Assembly (NCBI GenBank): GCA_963783145.1
Contig: CAWAMM010000002.1
Coordinates: 1,426,001-1,490,000 of the forward strand
Direction of reading: 5' to 3'
Length of the DNA: 64,000 nt
DNA from: DATGKG01 sp963783145
GTDB lineage: Bacteria > Desulfobacterota > Binatia > Binatales > Binataceae
Shown here: piece by piece, positions 35,145 to 44,960 of the stretch
Layout: each line of letters opens with the position of its first letter
Numbering within the stretch: the stretch's first letter is position 1
Position numbers and translations under genes: made by a program
Notes under the pieces: model-generated
Databases searched by the model: none
What the model was told of the DNA's origin: nothing
The model's input: the letters and a program-made list of their open reading frames with translations, nothing else

Positions 35145-37739
35145 TCATTGGAGACCCTGTTGCGACGCCTGTACGGCGCAGCCCACCGAACTGCTGGCGC
35201 CGCAGCTGCCGTTAAGCAAAGGGGAGAAATAAACCTGCGAGGCTCCGCTGAGGGTGCCCGACGGGACGGTGTTATCGATTATGAGTCCGCTGGTGCCTCC
35301 AGCCTCCGCCAGGTTGGCATTGCCCGGTCCCTCCATGGTCCAGGTGACATGATTATCGACGACCGTGCCGCCGATCGTCGTAGGCCAGGTGGGTTCCATA
35401 GCTCCCGAGTGATCATTACCCGTATTTGCGGTGACTTGCTCAAGGTTAAAATTGGAATCGAGAATCACCGTGTTCAGCGCATATGCAGTTTGCGCTGCCC
35501 AGGCAGATGTGGTGCCGAGAAACGGCCCTTCATAAGTCCAGGTTACGGAATGATCCGTCACGGTAGTGTTCACGGTGGTCGGCCAGGTCGGCTGCGTGGA
35601 GCCCGAGGTACCCGCGGTGGTAACTTTCTCAATTCCTCCGTTGCTGTCGAGAATCTCCGTTCCCGCCGCGTAGCTGGTGGCGGCGTCCCAGGCCGTGACC
35701 ACAAAACTCATTACACAGCCGGTCCCGCTACATCCGCTCGGGACCGCGGCGTTGGCTACACTGGTAAAAATCCGGTCAGTGGTGCCGTTGAAAATTTCGG
35801 TTATCGATGAGCAGGCGGAGCTGGAGGCAGCCGATAACGCGGGTCCGGTAACCACCGTGCTGTTCAATTGCCCCGCCGAGTTGAAACTCAGCTGATATAA
35901 GGTTCGCGGGTTATCTCCGGTAAGGTTGCCGCACGCGTACAGATGGGCATTGGTGTAGTCGCCGGAATAATAGTTGTTGTCAAAATCGCCATCGTAGGTA
36001 TTGCTCTCGCGGGAACTTGCCCCGAGGTCGTCGGTCACCACCGTACCGGTCCCGAGAGCCACCGGAGATTGCACCACTTCGGCAAAGCTGTTCAGGTCGC
36101 CACAATTGACTCCCGAGCCCTCGCAGCCGGTGAACGCATACACATGCTCCGAGCTGGAGTCCACGATCGGGGCATCCAGTGGCCGGGTACTGCCATCGCC
36201 GATAGCGAGGCTGTTCTGGCCCAGGCACGGTGGTGTCTCCAAGGCGACGCAAGCGCCCACCGTACTACCGGTCTCCTTTACGAACCACAGGTTGCCGACG
36301 CGATCGCCGACATAAATATTCCCCGACCCGTTCGAGCTACCGGTGTTCGAGTCATAGACCGGGCCGGTCAATGCCACCCCATTCGAAACCGTAATCGGCC
36401 AGGAGCCGGTCGCCTCGGCAGGCGTGCCGGTTCCGAAAATGTGGGTAAATTTGTGTAGCACGCCGGCGTCGTCGCCGACGTAGAGTGCGTCGGCATCGTA
36501 ATCGTAAAATGGCGACGAATCGCTGTCGCTGGGGCTGTTGCTGAAAGTAAGGCGGGTCATGCAGGGCGCGGTGCATGCATGATAATTCGCCGCGGTCACG
36601 TTGTTACTGCTGGTGTCCATCTGCACCAGACTGGAGTTCGACGCCCATTTCAAAATAACCAGGCTGGCAACTCCGCTCGCAGTCTCCACGAATGCCACTT
36701 GCGAGCCATCGAGAGACAGCACTACCGACGTCGCGGCGATGCTGTGGTCCCAGGTGGTCGAGTTCTGCGCGTAGCCGGTGTTGTATTGCCAATAGACTTC
36801 GGGGACGGTCCCGGTACATCCGGAATATAGGTTGTCGTAGGCCACGATGGTGGCGAGGGTGTTAGCACCACCGGCGAGGGTCGACCCGGAGACGGTAATT
36901 CTGGTGCCAGCAGCGGTAGTTGACAGGCCCACGCTATTTCCGGAGGTCCCAGTGGATATCGCGCTCAGGATAACCTCGCCATCGCCGGTTCCTGGCCTGC
37001 TCGAGTTGGCCGTGACGGATGAATTAGCCCCTGACACGTTGCTGAAACAGGAAGTGCCTTCGGTGCCGGAACACAGATTCGACTGATCCATCACCGCCGC
37101 CTGCAGGTTTCCGGCGGCGCCACTGCCGGTGGGATCGGTTTCGACACAATTGGTCGGCGAGGAAGTGGTGCACGTCGTCTCGAAGGTATAGGTACTCGAA
37201 CCGATGGTTACCGTGTCGTTCACGTTGGGCTTGGCCACCAAGGTCACCATACCGGTCGCCGCCCCGGCGGGACCGGTATTGTAAACCACGAAGTCCGGCG
37301 TCGCGGCATTGCCGCAATTGGCGGAGCTGGTACTGAAAGAATACTTCGCCGGAAACATCGCCTGACCGACGGTGGCGCTGGTCCCGATACTCTCGCCCCA
37401 GTCGCGTCCGAGCGCCCTGGGTGTAGTCTTTGACGGCTTTCCAGGCGGCGGCTTAACCGTTTGGGGCAAATGCAGCCTGAGGATGTCGGAATCGCCGGAT
37501 TGGGCGAATGTCAATTGGCGCCGGCGCCACGCCTGCTGCATGGAATAACGCCGCGGCGCTTGACTCAGCTCTTCGGTGGTTAGTGGCCGAGAAAAAATCA
37601 GGTGGCGATGGCTCCAGTCGTGGGGGATGCCGCGCGGCGCCATCGCAGCTGACGGACCAGCATCCTGCGCCCAACCCGACGCTGCAAAAACGCAGGCGAG
37701 GAAGCTTCCGATAAGAAGCATTGCCAGCGTTCTAGGCAT
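35145..37739 (-). CDS. Secreted beta-propeller protein, paralogue of 2887-5385
   Basis: 864 residues with signal peptide (MPRTLAMLLIGSFLACVFAASGWAQ). It shares with the protein at 2887 the motif DWSHRHLIFSRPLT, the RYSMQQ motif, propeller blades (DADALYVGDDAGVLHKF, GNIYVGDRVGNLWFV) and a C-terminal VQASQQ. It has its own inserts. One is a segment starting VNDTVTIGSSTYTFETTC near residue 175. Another is a tandem pair of about 60 residues near 690-820 (Y-AGTEILDSNGGIEKVT and Y-LNTVILDSNFNLEQVT, each ending in VTWTxEG). Many Cys pairs suggest an extracytoplasmic, disulfide-bonded protein. It has no peptide-maturation genes beside it, unlike the copy at 2887. Function unknown. Confidence 0.8.
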   Translation of the reverse strand: MPRTLAMLLIGSFLACVFAASGWAQDAGPSAAMAPRGIPHDWSHRHLIFSRPLTTEELSQAPRRYSMQQAWRRRQLTFAQSGDSDILRLHLPQTVKPPPGKPSKTTPRALGRDWGESIGTSATVGQAMFPAKYSFSTSSANCGNAATPDFVVYNTGPAGAATGMVTLVAKPNVNDTVTIGSSTYTFETTCTTSSPTNCVETDPTGSGAAGNLQAAVMDQSNLCSGTEGTSCFSNVSGANSSVTANSSRPGTGDGEVILSAISTGTSGNSVGLSTTAAGTRITVSGSTLAGGANTLATIVAYDNLYSGCTGTVPEVYWQYNTGYAQNSTTWDHSIAATSVVLSLDGSQVAFVETASGVASLVILKWASNSSLVQMDTSSNNVTAANYHACTAPCMTRLTFSNSPSDSDSSPFYDYDADALYVGDDAGVLHKFTHIFGTGTPAEATGSWPITVSNGVALTGPVYDSNTGSSNGSGNIYVGDRVGNLWFVKETGSTVGACVALETPPCLGQNSLAIGDGSTRPLDAPIVDSSSEHVYAFTGCEGSGVNCGDLNSFAEVVQSPVALGTGTVVTDDLGASSRESNTYDGDFDNNYYSGDYTNAHLYACGNLTGDNPRTLYQLSFNSAGQLNSTVVTGPALSAASSSACSSITEIFNGTTDRIFTSVANAAVPSGCSGTGCVMSFVVTAWDAATSYAAGTEILDSNGGIEKVTTAGTSGSTQPTWPTTVNTTVTDHSVTWTYEGPFLGTTSAWAAQTAYALNTVILDSNFNLEQVTANTGNDHSGAMEPTWPTTIGGTVVDNHVTWTMEGPGNANLAEAGGTSGLIIDNTVPSGTLSGASQVYFSPLLNGSCGASSSVGCAVQASQQGLQ

Positions 37740-38095
37740 CGTACTCCTACCCCCTCAGACCGCTATGCGATTGCTACTTTTTGTAGTTCAGACGATCGCA
37801 AAAGTAAAATGAATCAGGTGAGATAATTGGAGTAAGTTTAACAATTTGAGGAGGAGCATTTGCGGATTCGGATTGATCCGCGGCTTTCCCGGCACTAAGT
37901 AAAGCCTCCGCGTGTGCCACCGCGATCTGAACTTCGTCGAGGACCTTCTTTGTTCTGCCCTTGACATACACTATTGGCTTGATGAAGAAGGTCAGGGCCT
38001 AAGGTCGAGGATTGGAAGTGACGGGGCGCGAAGCTGCGGCACCGTGATGGACGAACTCACCAACTTTGCGGCCTGCATCAATTGGAGAACAACAA
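37740..38095. other. Divergent intergenic region
   Basis: About 355 bases between the secreted propeller gene (minus) and the hydrolase (plus). It is more AT-rich near 37770-37860 and has an imperfect inverted repeat (TACTTTTTG ... CAAAAGTA, about 37775-37808). A 65-codon minus frame at 37774-37971 was considered but lacks a ribosome site and family features. Confidence 0.4.
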
Positions 38096-38929
38096 GTGCC
38101 GATCACTAGAGGCGATGTGCAAATCTATTATGAAACCCGAGGGCCGAGTGACGGTATCCCTATACTGTTGGTCCAGGGTTTCACTTGGCAATTAATCGGC
38201 TGGCGCGAGGGCTTCTGTCAAACCTTTGTAGACCGCGGCGCCTTCGTCATCTTGTATGACAATCGTGACGTGGGCCTGTCGCAGAAATTCGGCGGCCCGA
38301 ACGATTACGACGGCGGCTATGGCTTGGCGGAGATGGCAAGCGACGGGTTTGCGGTCCTCGATGACCTCGGGTTGGCGAGCGCGCACGTGGTCGGCGCATC
38401 GATGGGTGGAATGATTGCGCAGATCATGGCGCTATCGCAGCCTTCCCGCGCGAGGTCGCTCAACCTAATCTACACCGCGCCAAGCGTTGATCCGCGCTAT
38501 TTCGTCCAGCAAGACGCGCAGGTGGCAGCCGTGTCGGGAAAGCGACTCGAGCGCGAGGAGGCGCTTGCGGAATTCATTGAACGGGAGCGGCTTTCCGCCT
38601 CGACGGCTTATCGCTATGACGAAGAATGGGTGCGAGAACTTGGCGAGCGCATGTATGACCGCTGCTACGCGCCGGATGGCATACTTCGGCAGCTCAGCGC
38701 GATCTTGAGATGGACGCCAACACCCGAGGCGCTCGGCAGCCTCGAGATGCCCTCCTCAATTATCCACGGCAGGGCCGACGGTCGTATCAAGGCCGAAGCG
38801 TCTCTGGATATCGGACGGGTCCTTAAGAATTCCGAGCTGCACATCTATCCGGGCTTAGGGCATGAAATCCCGCAGCCGCTCTGGGACGAGTTCGCGACGA
38901 TTATCATGCGGACCGCGGCGCGCGCCTGA
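38096..38929 (+). CDS. Alpha/beta hydrolase
   Basis: 277 residues from GTG 38096, with GGAGA about 9 bases upstream; the open frame extends to 38066 without similarity. The oxyanion region is LLVQGFTWQL. YDNRDVGLS precedes the nucleophile elbow GASMGG, and the last catalytic His is in GLGHEIP. The NRDxGxS motif is typical of the large group of small hydrolases related to aclacinomycin methylesterase and carboxylesterases. The mannitol-dehydrogenase-type gene follows 16 bases later, so they are probably co-transcribed. Substrate unknown. Confidence 0.85.
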   Translation: MPITRGDVQIYYETRGPSDGIPILLVQGFTWQLIGWREGFCQTFVDRGAFVILYDNRDVGLSQKFGGPNDYDGGYGLAEMASDGFAVLDDLGLASAHVVGASMGGMIAQIMALSQPSRARSLNLIYTAPSVDPRYFVQQDAQVAAVSGKRLEREEALAEFIERERLSASTAYRYDEEWVRELGERMYDRCYAPDGILRQLSAILRWTPTPEALGSLEMPSSIIHGRADGRIKAEASLDIGRVLKNSELHIYPGLGHEIPQPLWDEFATIIMRTAARA

Positions 38930-38945
38930 CGCCACATATATTTGA

Positions 38946-40427
38946 ATGACGCAGATGGATCTCACGCGCGCCAACCTTGCCATTCTTCCTTCGACGATCG
39001 CGCGACCGCGCTTCGATCCGGCGAAAATCAGTGGAGGGATCGTCCACCTCGGCTTTGGCGGTTTCCATCGCGCACACATGGCACGCTATACGCACGATTT
39101 GATGGAACATCGCGCCGACGCCGCCGAATGGGGAATCGTCGGCGTCGGATTGCTCCCCGCGGATATCAGAGTCCGCGACGCGCTCGCGCCGCAGGACGCG
39201 CTTTATACGTTGGTCGAGCGGCAGGATGGAGATGAGACAGCGACAGTAGTTGGTTCGGTCCGCCAGGTGATTTTCGCCGGCGAGTCCTCGCAAGCGGCGC
39301 TGGACGCGATCGATGATCCGGCAATTCGGATCGTTAGCCTGACCGTCACCGAGAACGGCTATTGCCGCAACGCCGCCACCAGGACACTCGACCGCGATCA
39401 TCCATTCATCGTTCATGATCTTGCGCATCCCAATCAGCCGCGCAGCGCGGTAGGAATATTGGTCGAAGCCTATAGACGGCGGATAGCGGCACGCGCTCCC
39501 GCTTTTACGGCGCTGACCTGTGACAATATCCAGCACAACGGCATCGTGCTGCGGGAGGCGGTGCTCGCACTTGCTACTTGGCGCGATCCAGCGCTGGCTG
39601 AGTGGATCGCGGCCAACGCCGCCTTTCCAAGCACGATGGTCGACCGGATCACGCCGGTCACCACGCCCGCGCAGATCGAAGATTTTGCCGCGCGCTATGA
39701 CCTGGTCGATCGCTGGCCAATTTTCTGCGAGCGCTTCAGGCAATGGGTAATCGAAGACCATTTCGTAGCCGGGCGTCCGGGGTGGGAAGAGGTCGGCGCC
39801 CAGTTTGTGGCCGATGTCGCGCCGTACGAGTTCATGAAGCTGCGGCTGCTGAACGCCAGCCATCTCGCGATCGCCGGGCTGGGCAGGCTCATGGGCTACG
39901 TCTACATCGACGAGACGATCCGCGACCCCGCGCTGCGCAGCTACATGCGCGCGCTGATGGATCGCGAGACCGGGCCGACCTTGCCTCCAGTGCCGGGGGT
40001 CGACCTCGATAGGTACAAGACTCAACTAATCGAGCGCTTCGGCAACGTAGCGATCAAGGACACCGTCGATCGGGTCAACGCCGACGCGCCGATCAACCTG
40101 CTGCTCGAGCCGATTCGCGATCGCTTGACCGCGGGCGCAAACGTCGATCTGCTGGCACTCGCGCTGGCCGCCTGGATGCGGCGCGTAACGGGCGTGGACG
40201 AGACGGGGAATCCTATCAGCGTCGTCCACCCGCTGGCCGATCTTTTGCGCGAGCGCGCCAATGCCGGTGGCCCCGATCCGCTCCCGCTTTTGAGCATCCG
40301 CAAGCTCTTCGGCGACCTCATCGATCATGACGTGTTTGTAGCCATACTCAAAGCATGGCTCACGTCGCTCTATGCAGATGGCGCCAAGGCGACGCTTTCC
40401 AAGGCTCGGCGCACGCTCGTCTTCTGA
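38946..40427 (+). CDS. Mannitol dehydrogenase-family polyol/uronate dehydrogenase
   Basis: 493 residues, the usual size of long-chain mannitol 2-dehydrogenases and fructuronate reductases. NAD-binding HLGFGGFHRAHMARYTH is at the N-terminus. LTCDNIQHNG and the catalytic KLRLLNASH (Lys, Asn and His of the K-x4-N-x2-H motif) are clear. It should interconvert a polyol and a keto-sugar, or fructuronate and mannonate, with NAD. ATG 38955 is an alternative start. No sugar transporter or kinase is nearby, so the exact substrate is open. Confidence 0.9.
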   Translation: MTQMDLTRANLAILPSTIARPRFDPAKISGGIVHLGFGGFHRAHMARYTHDLMEHRADAAEWGIVGVGLLPADIRVRDALAPQDALYTLVERQDGDETATVVGSVRQVIFAGESSQAALDAIDDPAIRIVSLTVTENGYCRNAATRTLDRDHPFIVHDLAHPNQPRSAVGILVEAYRRRIAARAPAFTALTCDNIQHNGIVLREAVLALATWRDPALAEWIAANAAFPSTMVDRITPVTTPAQIEDFAARYDLVDRWPIFCERFRQWVIEDHFVAGRPGWEEVGAQFVADVAPYEFMKLRLLNASHLAIAGLGRLMGYVYIDETIRDPALRSYMRALMDRETGPTLPPVPGVDLDRYKTQLIERFGNVAIKDTVDRVNADAPINLLLEPIRDRLTAGANVDLLALALAAWMRRVTGVDETGNPISVVHPLADLLRERANAGGPDPLPLLSIRKLFGDLIDHDVFVAILKAWLTSLYADGAKATLSKARRTLVF

Positions 40428-40647
40428 CCGAACTGCTGGGACAAGGTACTACGACTGCGGGAGTTCTTCTGGATTCCGAGGTTGGCGCAAACATGCGGCT
40501 TTTCACGGATTATCAGAACAAGACCAAGCGTCAGATCCCGCGATTAATCCTGACGCGGATCGAGGCAGGGAAATAAGCGGTCTCTACTTATGAAGGCCGG
40601 GAAGACAGCGGGGGCGAATAAACATCGCGATCCGCTGTCGATCAAGG

Positions 40648-40935
40648 TCATACACCTTGGACGATGAAGGCCCGGTAGTTAGCGCCTTTGAAACGATGCT
40701 CGCGCGCTTCGCGGTAGGCAGGGCTTTCGTACCATGCCTTGGCTGCCTCAAAGGTCGGAAACTCGAGCACGACCGCTCCTTCGATTGCCGGACCCTCCAG
40801 CACCTCGTGCTTTCCATAGGCAACTCGAAGTGTGACCGGATGTCCCGACAAGGTTGCGGGAGCGACCTTCGAATAGGTCTCGAGCTCCTTGGGATCACGA
40901 GTGCTATCGCGAATGAAAATTGCGTAGGCTGGCAT
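40648..40935 (-). CDS. DUF1330-family small protein
   Basis: 95 residues with the ferredoxin-like dimeric barrel pattern of DUF1330: YAIFIRDSTRDPKELETYSK, then GAVVLEFPTFEAAKAWYESPAYREAREHR. Members are stress- or catabolism-linked proteins of unknown catalytic role. It diverges from the 41109 gene across about 170 bases. It is full length and intact. Confidence 0.88.
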   Translation of the reverse strand: MPAYAIFIRDSTRDPKELETYSKVAPATLSGHPVTLRVAYGKHEVLEGPAIEGAVVLEFPTFEAAKAWYESPAYREAREHRFKGANYRAFIVQGV

Positions 40936-41108
40936 ATTTTCCTCTCTAGAATCTTATTGGGTGAGGCTCGAGCGCCATTCAAGGTAAGTAGCGTGGGCGA
41001 TGGCGAAGGTCAACGCTTTGGGTGCCGCGCGGGCTCAACAAACTTTTTTAACCAGCGAGTCGAGCCTCCATCGTCGAATGCGCACGGCTGCTATACTCTG
41101 AGTCACTC

Positions 41109-41498
41109 ATGACCGAGGAATCAAAGCACCTTGATCGCTCCGCTTTCCAGGCCGTCGTTGCGGCCGCGGCGGAGGAGTTCGGCGCAGATATCCTGCTGCT
41201 GGTGCGCGACGGCGGCAAGATGAGGCTCGGCGCATCTGAGGGCGGCGGCCTCGATGCGCAAGTTATCCTATCGCAATGCCTGAGCCGTCTGCACGAATTG
41301 GAAGAACAAACTCTCGATACCATCACGCGTGCATTCATCCGCGTGGCATCGGAAGACCTGGAAAATGATAAGCTGTTGTTGATTGTGCGTGAGCAAGCCG
41401 AGGTTCGACTGGCATCCGGTGCCGGTGCCCGTGGGAAAGTGCGCGAGATGCTGATGGATGCTCTGCAAACCGTGGGTGGTGAACGCCGTCGGCGATAG
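41109..41498 (+). CDS. Hypothetical 129-residue protein
   Basis: No family recognised. The N-terminal 70 residues alternate helix and strand (FQAVVAAAAEEFGADILLLVRDGGKMRLG), followed by a helix LSRLHELEEQTLDTITRAFI and a strand LLLIVREQAEVRL, ending in basic GGERRRR. No signal peptide or metal motif. The coding pattern is consistent with a real cytoplasmic protein. It is monocistronic as far as visible. Confidence 0.6.
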   Translation: MTEESKHLDRSAFQAVVAAAAEEFGADILLLVRDGGKMRLGASEGGGLDAQVILSQCLSRLHELEEQTLDTITRAFIRVASEDLENDKLLLIVREQAEVRLASGAGARGKVREMLMDALQTVGGERRRR

Positions 41499-42064
41499 CG
41501 GCGGAGCAAAGGCGAGCCCCGCTACTTCAGAGCTCGCCGAAGATTTTCGCGTGCGCGCGATAGGTGCCGCGTTGTAGGCGGCCATCCAGTCGATATCGAC
41601 CCGCGCGCCGCACTCACCAATCCAGCCGCAACCAATACCTTCATGGTGGACCCCATAAGGTAGAAGCGATCGAAGTACAAGATTGATTCCGGGCGACCTC
41701 ACTCCTGCGCATCGATTCAATCATCGGCGTGAACGGCGACGTCCATCCCCATCCAACTACCTCCTCCAAGATGCTGCCGCAGCCAGGGCCGACTCCTCCT
41801 TGGAGCCCTCGCCCCGATATCTTAAACTGGCCCCGGTCGGTCCAGCGCCGCCGCGCGCATCGGCACATTTGGGGGGGGCAAAATTTCCGCGCGCAGGTCT
41901 CCCCGGGCCGCGCGCGGTGGGGATCAGGCCGCACGACGCGTAGCTGTTCACGAGCTTTCGAACTTTCAAAGCTCTGGATCAGATCGCGACCGGCAGCAAA
42001 CCGGCAGCTCGGAGCTGTCGGCGCGGATCACGTCTCAAAAAGTCTTTATGTTGTGCGGTTTTGG
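41499..42064. other. Intergenic region without a convincing gene
   Basis: 566 bases between the 41109 gene and tRNA-Phe. Overlapping frames at 41641-41943 on both strands have proline/arginine-rich, non-protein-like translations. A run of eight G lies near 41871-41879. I see no RNA gene or mobile element in it. Confidence 0.5.
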
Positions 42065-42140
42065 TGGTGGGCAGGGGTGGAATCGAACCGCCGACACAAG
42101 GATTTTCAGTCCTTTGCTCTACCGACTGAGCTACCTGCCC
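42065..42140 (-). tRNA. tRNA-Phe (anticodon GAA), CCA encoded
   Basis: The minus strand gives acceptor GGGCAGG paired with CCTGCCC, D-arm GCTC...GAGC, anticodon stem AAGGA/TCCTT with loop CTGAAAA (anticodon GAA), and T-arm GGCGG-TTCGATT-CCACC. Discriminator A is followed by a templated CCA. 76 bases in total. Confidence 0.96.
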
Positions 42141-42200
42141 ACCGTTGCGCGTCGCGCAGAACCTTCATTGCTACCGATCCGCGCGGCGGCATGCAACCGC

Positions 42201-43160
42201 CTACCGCTGCAACGTTGCGACCCGTGACTCGACGAAATCGATCACCTTCGCTTCGAGGTTCACGCCATCGAGGCGATCGATCTCCTGTACTCCGGTCGGG
42301 CTCGTAACATTCACCTCGGTGAGGTAATCGCCGATGATGTCGAGGCCGACAAAGTAGAGCCCATCGTGTTCGAGACGCGGGCGCAGAATGCGGCAGATCT
42401 CGCGATCGCGCGGCGTGATCGGCGCCTGAATGGTGTTGCCGCCGACGTGGATGTTCCCGCGATGCTCATCATCGCGCGGAACCCGCAGCGTGCCTCCGAT
42501 TGGTTCACCATTGAGCACGATGAGTCGCTTGTCGCCGTTGCGCACCTCAGGAATGTAGCGCTGCGCCATGATGGGTTGCGTCTCGAAGTGAGTGACGGTT
42601 TCGAGAATCGCGCCCAGGTTGCGATCGCCGACGCTCACCAGGAACACCCCTTCGCCACCATGACCCCCGAGCGGCTTGACGATCATCTGCCCGCCCTGCT
42701 CCATCAGAAATTTGCGCAGGCGCGTGGCTTCGTAGGTTACCAGCGTGGGCGGAATCGCCTCGGGAAAATTTAGTTGATAGAGCTTTTCGTTCGCGGTCAG
42801 CAGCGCGTTGGGCCGATTGATGACAAAGGTCCGGCGGGTGTCGGCCAGCGCGAGGAGCATCGCCGCGTAGGCGAACGGCGCATCGACGGGAGGATCCTTG
42901 CGCATGAAAATCGCGTGAAAATGCTCGAGCTGAAAATCGGTGCCCTCGTCGAGGAATTTGTAGTGCGGCGTCGCGCGCGCAACCTCGCATCGCCGCGCGA
43001 AGGCGTATGGCTGATGGCCACGCGCCACGAGGTCGCGCAGGCCCGCGAAGTAGACCTCGTGCCCGCGCGCGATCGCTTCGAGCATAAAGGCAAAGGTGGT
43101 GTCCTTGTCCACCAGCACTTGCGACAACGGATCCATTACGAACAGAAATCTATGGGGCAC
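42201..43160 (-). CDS. gshB: Glutathione synthetase
   Basis: 319 residues, normal for bacterial GshB. It opens FLFVMDPLSQVLVDKDTTFAFMLEA, has FMRKDPPVD and FVINRPNALLTANEKLY, the ATP-grasp IVKPLGGHGGEGVF, MAQRYIPEVRNGDKRLIVLNGEPIGG, and the end GDYLTEVNVTSPTGVQEIDRLDG. It joins gamma-glutamylcysteine and glycine in the cytoplasm. It is the last gene of a minus-strand group prmA-rsmE-gshB, 3 bases after rsmE. A glutathione S-transferase-like gene at 62870 is a possible user of the product. No gshA is in the window. Confidence 0.95.
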   Translation of the reverse strand: MPHRFLFVMDPLSQVLVDKDTTFAFMLEAIARGHEVYFAGLRDLVARGHQPYAFARRCEVARATPHYKFLDEGTDFQLEHFHAIFMRKDPPVDAPFAYAAMLLALADTRRTFVINRPNALLTANEKLYQLNFPEAIPPTLVTYEATRLRKFLMEQGGQMIVKPLGGHGGEGVFLVSVGDRNLGAILETVTHFETQPIMAQRYIPEVRNGDKRLIVLNGEPIGGTLRVPRDDEHRGNIHVGGNTIQAPITPRDREICRILRPRLEHDGLYFVGLDIIGDYLTEVNVTSPTGVQEIDRLDGVNLEAKVIDFVESRVATLQR

Positions 43161-43163
43161 CGA

Positions 43164-43901
43164 TCAATCTCCTGTGCGAAGTTCGTCGAGCAGCGCGGCG
43201 GCTACGCTCACCGCCGCGATCGCCGCGGTCTCGCTGCGCAGCCGATTGTTGCCGAGACCCACGCCGATAAATCCCGCACGCTTCGCGAGATCCAGCTCGT
43301 CATCAGTAAAATCGCCCTCGGGACCGCATGCCACGATGATCCCGCGCGGCTGGATGCGTCGTATCACCGATGCCATTGGCTCCGCTCCCATCGTGCAAAT
43401 CATCTTAAGCGGCGCGGTCTCGGGCGCGCCTCCAGCGAGCGTGTCTTTTGCGAGGGTTTCAATCAAGTCCGCGAAGCGCATCGGTTCATGGAGTTCCAAG
43501 GTCTGAGGGGCGAGGCTTTGCTTCGCGGCCGCAGTCGCGAGGCGCCGCCATCTGGCGATACGTTCGGCGCCGGAAGCATGCACCACACTGCGCGCGCACA
43601 GCATCGGCCACAACTCGGTCACGCCCAGCTCGGCCGCTTTTTCAACAATGAAATCCATCCGCGGACCTTTGATGATGGCGGTCGCGAGGCTCAATGGCGG
43701 CATCTGACGAGCAGGCGCGGTTTTTTCGATTCGCACAATCGCTCGGTCGTCTCCGATTCTTTCGATACGCGCCAAATGTTCGGCATTATCCGGCGCGAGT
43801 AATGAGACAGCATCACCCTCGCGCAACCGCATCACATCGCGCAGATGGTGCAGTTCGGCGCCATCGAGGATCGCGACGCGTTCGACGATCGGATGGTGCA
43901 A
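43164..43901 (-). CDS. rsmE: 16S rRNA m3U1498 methyltransferase
   Basis: About 245 residues. The SPOUT methyltransferase features are clear: ELHHLRDVMRLREGD, ATAIIKGPRMDFIVEKAAELGV, ERIARWRRLATAAAKQS, GPEGDFTDDE and the knot end LGNNRLRSETAAIAAVSVAAALL. The only start after an in-frame stop is TTG 43901, which leaves the N-terminus a few residues short of typical RsmE. The hairpin-rich repeat at 43926-44020 lies just upstream and may have moved the start. gshB follows 3 bases after. Confidence 0.9.
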   Translation of the reverse strand: MHHPIVERVAILDGAELHHLRDVMRLREGDAVSLLAPDNAEHLARIERIGDDRAIVRIEKTAPARQMPPLSLATAIIKGPRMDFIVEKAAELGVTELWPMLCARSVVHASGAERIARWRRLATAAAKQSLAPQTLELHEPMRFADLIETLAKDTLAGGAPETAPLKMICTMGAEPMASVIRRIQPRGIIVACGPEGDFTDDELDLAKRAGFIGVGLGNNRLRSETAAIAAVSVAAALLDELRTGD

Positions 43902-43922
43902 CGCGAAGCGAGGCGGCGCGAC

Positions 43923-44907
43923 TCAACCTAACCCCCGACCCCTTCCCTTGAGGGAAGGGGAGTCATTTTGATTTTTCCCTCCCCTCAAGGGGAGGGCAGA
44001 GCGCCGCTTTGCGGCGCGAGGGAGAGGTCTGCGAAACATCATCGTGATCCATCCGCGCGATACGGTCGTGTTCGTGAGTTGCAACTCGGGCGCGTAATGC
44101 GAGGCAACCGATTTCGCCTCGCGCGCGAGAATTCCACCCAGCACCAGATGCCCGCCCCGCGCGATGACACGCGTCAGGTCGGGCGCCATCGCGATCAGTG
44201 TCTTGCTAAGGATGTTGGCGACGACCAAATCGAATTTTCCTCGCACCGTAGCGATCGGAGTCGTAGAGAATGCGATGCGCTTCGGCACCTCGTTGAGTTC
44301 CGCGTTCTCGCGCGCATTCTCCAAAGCGAGCGCATCATTGTCGATCGCGACAATCTTTGGGCACCCGAAGCATCGCCATCGCAATCCCGAGGATCCCTGA
44401 GCCCGTCCCGACGTCGATTGCTCGCGCAATCCTATGATGAGCGACGAGATCATCGATCGCGAGCAGCGCGCCATTGGTCGTCGGATGATGCCCCGTTCCA
44501 AATGCTTGTCCCGGCAACACGGTGATGCTGATTCGACCGGGCTCAGTCGCGCGATGCCAGGGCGGCACTATGAGAAAGCGCTCCCCAATCGGCAACGGCT
44601 TGAAGCGCGACTGCCACATCGTCGCCCATCCCGGATCGACGATCGATTCCGAGGCGCGATCGCGGTCGGAAGCAGCAAGCATTCCCGCCTCTCGCATCGC
44701 GTTGCGAATCGCGCGAAGTTTCACCGGCCGAAGTACGGTGAAATATGCGTCCAGCGTAACCGGACGGCGCGACTTCGGCCCCGCCCTGCCCCCGCGCTCG
44801 ACCGCGCATCCGAGCGCGCCATGCGCGACGAGAATTCCCGCGGCCTCGTCGGCGAGTCCGGCGGGTGTTTCGAACGTCGCCTTGATATAGACCGGCTTCG
44901 ATACCAT
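43923..44907 (-). pseudogene. prmA: Ribosomal protein L11 methyltransferase gene, frameshifted
   Basis: The first frame (44907 down to about 44360) encodes the PrmA N-terminus through GQAFGTGHHPTTNGALL and DVGTGSGILGIAM, then runs into a stop. The rest of the Rossmann domain (KIVAIDNDALALENARENAELN, KFDLVVANILSKTLIAMAPDL, GGHLVLGGIL) is in another frame, shifted by one base near 44352-44370. The second frame then reads through the hairpin repeat, adding a Lys/Arg/Gly-rich tail before its stop at 43923, so the natural 3-prime end has been overwritten. Either an assembly error or a real lesion; PrmA is non-essential in E. coli. First gene of prmA-rsmE-gshB. Confidence 0.8.
43926..44020. repeat. 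Composite hairpin repeat between prmA and rsmE
   Basis: Three perfect hairpins in a row: CCCCTTCCCT/AGGGAAGGGG (43939-43960), CCCTCCCCT/AGGGGAGGG (43977-43996) and GCGCCGC/GCGGCGC (44001-44017). The CCTAACCCC...CCCCTTCCC start recurs at 60580-60615 and, inverted, at 63463-63489. It is an intergenic repeat family inserted at the gene junction. Confidence 0.8.
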
Positions 44908-44960
44908 CGAAGTCGATGATTACGCAGTCGCGCGCGGTATGGAATGCGCTCTTGGGAGGT

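Noticed and set aside
37774..37971. 65-codon minus-strand frame considered as a second precursor peptide
   Set aside because: Lacks a YxxP leader motif, Cys-rich core and ribosome site.
38904..40025. 373-codon minus-strand frame
   Set aside because: Antisense to the mannitol dehydrogenase-type gene.
41641..41943. Overlapping frames between 41499 and 42064
   Set aside because: Pro/Arg-rich translations on both strands without motifs or ribosome sites.
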